Notes under the pieces: model-generated
What the model was told of the DNA's origin: nothing
What the model saw: the letters and a program-made list of their open reading frames with translations, nothing else
Database searches by the model: none
Assembly: GCF_947179165.1 (NCBI RefSeq)
Contig: NC_077244.1
Coordinates: forward strand, 71,780,144 to 71,844,143
Direction of reading: 5' to 3'
Source: Solanum dulcamara
Lineage: Eukaryota; Streptophyta; Magnoliopsida; Solanales; Solanaceae
DNA: 64,000 nucleotides
Shown: positions 61,761 to 64,000 of the stretch, piece by piece
Position numbering within the stretch: position 1 is the stretch's first letter
Layout: the number at the start of each line of letters is the position of its first letter
Made by a program: the position numbers and the translations under genes

Positions 61761-62355
61761 ATGGATGCCGACCAGGTGACAATTTTTAATTTTATTTTTG
61801 CATAATTTCATTTTTAGGATAAACATTATTTTTAGTTTCTTGTATTATATTGGAGTGAAACAGAACAAGTTTGGGACTGAGGAGTACTAATATTTAGTGA
61901 TATATATATTTTTGATAATTTTCGTATGTATGTATTTATTACTATTTGTTGCTATATTTGCTTTGTATCATTTTTTTTTTGCCTTAGCGAGGTAAGGCTG
62001 AAGGGGTTTGTTCGAACTCATTCGGTGGAAAATTACAAACCTTTGAATGAAAATTTTGGTTCTTCTAGTTAGTGTAAGGCAGAGTTAAGGTTTGCATATA
62101 TCCTGACCTCTTCAGACTCCACTTGTTGAGTATGTTGTCGTTGTTAATGTTTCATCTGTTAATGTTTTTTGGTTGCAGAGATTAACAGCCTTGGAAAAGG
62201 CCTATATGGATGTAGTATTGAACACAGAGAAGGAGGCAGCGACGAGAATTATGGTGTCGGAACAGAAAGCTCAATGTTTTCGGGAGGAGCTCCAAGTGGT
62301 GAAAGAAAAGGGGCTAATGACGCTGATGAAGCTCAAAGAGATGATGGATTCTAAG
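61761..62355 (+). CDS. Coiled-coil protein, exons 1-2 (gene continues or is truncated)
   Basis: Two exons fit: 61761-61775 (MDADQ, 15 nt, donor gtgac) and 62179-62355 (acceptor ttgcag, donor gtgaac), in phase, 64 codons. Exon 2 begins RLTALEKAYMDVVLNTEKEA and includes REELQVVKEKGLMTLMKLKE before MMDSK. It is helical and heptad-like throughout. I recall a plant protein group with an ALEKAYADIILNTAKEAA-type start followed by a longer coiled coil, but its function is unknown to me. Without splicing of the second intron, the frame would run to VNSIEH and stop (70 aa). No further exon was found before 64000, so the gene either continues outside the window through a long intron or was cut by the repeats at 62.9-63.8 kb. 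Confidence 0.6.
62080..62155 (+). mobile_element. Degraded TS-like SINE 3' end
   Basis: The sequence gcagagttaaggtttgcata, agactccacttgttgagtat and gttgtcgttgttaatg follows the 3' half of the TS SINE layout (aaggtttgcgtac, agactccac, gtatgttgttgtt). It is in intron 1 of the coiled-coil gene and is highly diverged. Confidence 0.4.
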
Positions 62356-62924
62356 GTGAACTCTATTGAACACTGAATTTTATTGTTACTAGTATTTATG
62401 TAAATTCAGTGAAGCTAGAAATTTCGTTAAGGGGGTTTAATATTTAATATATATGTATGAAAAATAATTTCCCACCTATATATATAGTATAATTTTGTAA
62501 TGAGTGGTGTTCGACTGACCACCCTTCGCTACATGTGGCTATGGCACTGTTTATCTTTTAGATTCGGTTGTATTTATCTTCTAAAATTAGATGATTATCA
62601 TCGGAAGATATTATACAGTTACACTTTAGACCCTTTAGTAATTTGATTCAAACAAAACTCACATAAGGAGTATTCTTGGGAAGGTGGTTAATTCACACTT
62701 ACCCTTCTATACTAGTAGCCCTAGTATCATTTGTGTTTCTTGTCTTTCGATTTTTGTTATTATCTGTGTTTCTTGTACTTAGATTATCATATTATTTTGT
62801 GATATTTATTGTTCCTTTTCTCCAAATTTCTATATTATGCTTTATGTAGTATTTTGTTATGACTTTTTCACTTGTGTTATTTTTTTTCCCGAACTGCTTT
62901 GTTTTACTTTTTCTTGATTTGAAG

Positions 62925-63030
62925 GTCTATCAAAAACAACTTCTCTACCTTTCAAGGTTGGTAAGGTCTGCGTATAGTCTTTCCTCCCTAGACTCCACAT
63001 GCGGGATTACACTGGGTATGTTGTTGTTAA
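62925..63030 (+). mobile_element. TS-like SINE 3' fragment
   Basis: Tags in order are caacttctctacctttcaag, ggtaaggtctgcgtatagtc, agactccacatgcgggatta and actgggtatgttgttgtt. The TTG-repeat end is characteristic of the TS SINE family of Solanaceae. The 5' part with the pol III promoter boxes is missing. Confidence 0.65.
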
Positions 63031-63034
63031 ATAA

Positions 63035-63830
63035 TTGAACAACAATCATCTCCAAAACCACAACAACAATCCTTCTTATCCTTGGTATCATAATACTTGC
63101 TCAAACCATCCACCTCAGTGGCAGTCCTCGCATAACGCTAACACCACTGCTGTTCTTTGCTCAAACCAACAAGATTGTCCATGTTGCAAGCGTCTGCCGA
63201 TCTTAGTCCCAAAGTGGCCAAAGCCAACTATATCTCACACTTCAATACTACAACTAATCCTTGTAATATTGACTGTTGCCACTCGTCATATCACAAAGAA
63301 GCCACACAACTAACAACCGTATTGCCGTAACGAGTATGTCTCCATGGGCGATGGTAACAAAATTTTTGTATCTCGTACTAATTCGCTGAGTTACAAACAT
63401 CAAATAAAGATTTTAAGCTAGCACACACTCTGTGTGCTCCAACTATCAAACATAATCTTATCTTTATTTCAAAATTATGTTAGGATAATTTAACCTCTGA
63501 ATTTTTTCCTTTCCATTTTGTTGTGAAGACCTGAAAACGAAGACGTCGTTGGCGTGCAGCCAAAAGATATGGACTGTATGAGTGTCTCATTTTCCTCCAG
63601 AAGTTCACATGTCCTCCACTGCAACCCCCATTACTACTTGGCCATCAAATACTTGGTCATCCCCACCTTAGAGTTCTTAAATACATCTTGAATAATTTCT
63701 TGCTACCATTCTCTGAGCAAGACAATTTATCTTCTGTAGTTCTTGTTTGTCTACTAAAGCACATCAACATTCGTCTCACAAATTGACTCTGATAAGTTCT
63801 AAATGGGGGCTTCTTCAAATTTATCTCTTG
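63035..63830 (+). mobile_element. Ty1/copia gag-pol relic
   Basis: Frame-broken pieces match the order of a copia polyprotein: a gag tail rich in N/P/Q/H (63035-63250), VSMGDGNKIF at the protease side (~63340), HNLIFISKLC (~63445), FHFVVKDLKTKT (~63520), and LGHPHLRVLKYILNNF (about 63653-63700), the gag-pre-integrase GH motif. Stops and frameshifts occur throughout, so it is dead. LTRs were not found within the window. Confidence 0.72.
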
Positions 63831-64000
63831 ATAATTTTTTTATGGCATCTTTATTGATCAATACATGAGAGTAGGCTATACTCGCTAAAACCCAAAGATT
63901 AGGTCAAAGGCCGAGGAAAATCTGAGATGAACACGTGAGGTAGATTTGTGTTCATGTTTATTTTTGGAGTATAGTTTATGCCAGGGTTAACATAAGCATC

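Overview
The window is plant nuclear DNA, almost certainly from a Solanaceae species. It is AT-rich, its genes have many GT-AG introns, and its tRNA-derived SINEs, TRIM, hAT/Mutator-type MITEs and solo LTRs look like those familiar from tomato, potato, pepper and tobacco. The species cannot be fixed from the sequence alone.

Layout. (1) 1018-25295 (+): a complete 27-exon gene for a transportin-SR/TNPO3-type importin (MOS14), 960 codons plus stop. Its introns carry many transposable elements: a ~400-bp tandem array split by a hAT-like element, several LINE fragments, tRNA-derived SINEs, and a Mutator-type element that carries a host-gene-like fragment and is itself invaded by a hAT MITE and a TRIM. 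(2) 27917-31193 (+): a complete 6-exon AGC kinase of the plant S6 kinase (S6K) type, 465 aa. (3) 33771-34196 (+): a single-exon ORF of 141 aa, probably a real small gene of unknown function. (4) 38265-36434 (-): a complete 3-exon R1-MYB (SHAQKYF class) transcription factor, 298 aa, with an MLFGVR motif and a C-terminal EAR-type LxLxL repeat. (5) 38.4-54.5 kb: gene-free repeat land with a SINE, a 2.8-kb solo LTR carrying a hAT MITE, inverted repeats and microsatellites. (6) 54557-55457: a second solo LTR. (7) 55.77-60.6 kb (+): a decayed, intron-retaining glutamine-dependent NAD+ synthetase pseudogene. (8) 61761 to the right edge (+): the first two exons of a coiled-coil protein gene, followed by a TS-like SINE and a Ty1/copia gag-pol relic.

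The three recognised genes do not form a pathway or cluster. They act in SR-protein nuclear import, TOR-S6K growth signalling and MYB transcriptional control. The most informative content is the layered transposon history. Five insertions have exact target-site duplications (TSDs) at expected lengths, which lets the order of insertion be read directly: a TRIM and a hAT MITE inside a Mutator-type element, a hAT MITE inside a solo LTR, and a separate solo LTR. No CRISPR, rRNA or tRNA gene was seen, and I found no convincing new biological system.
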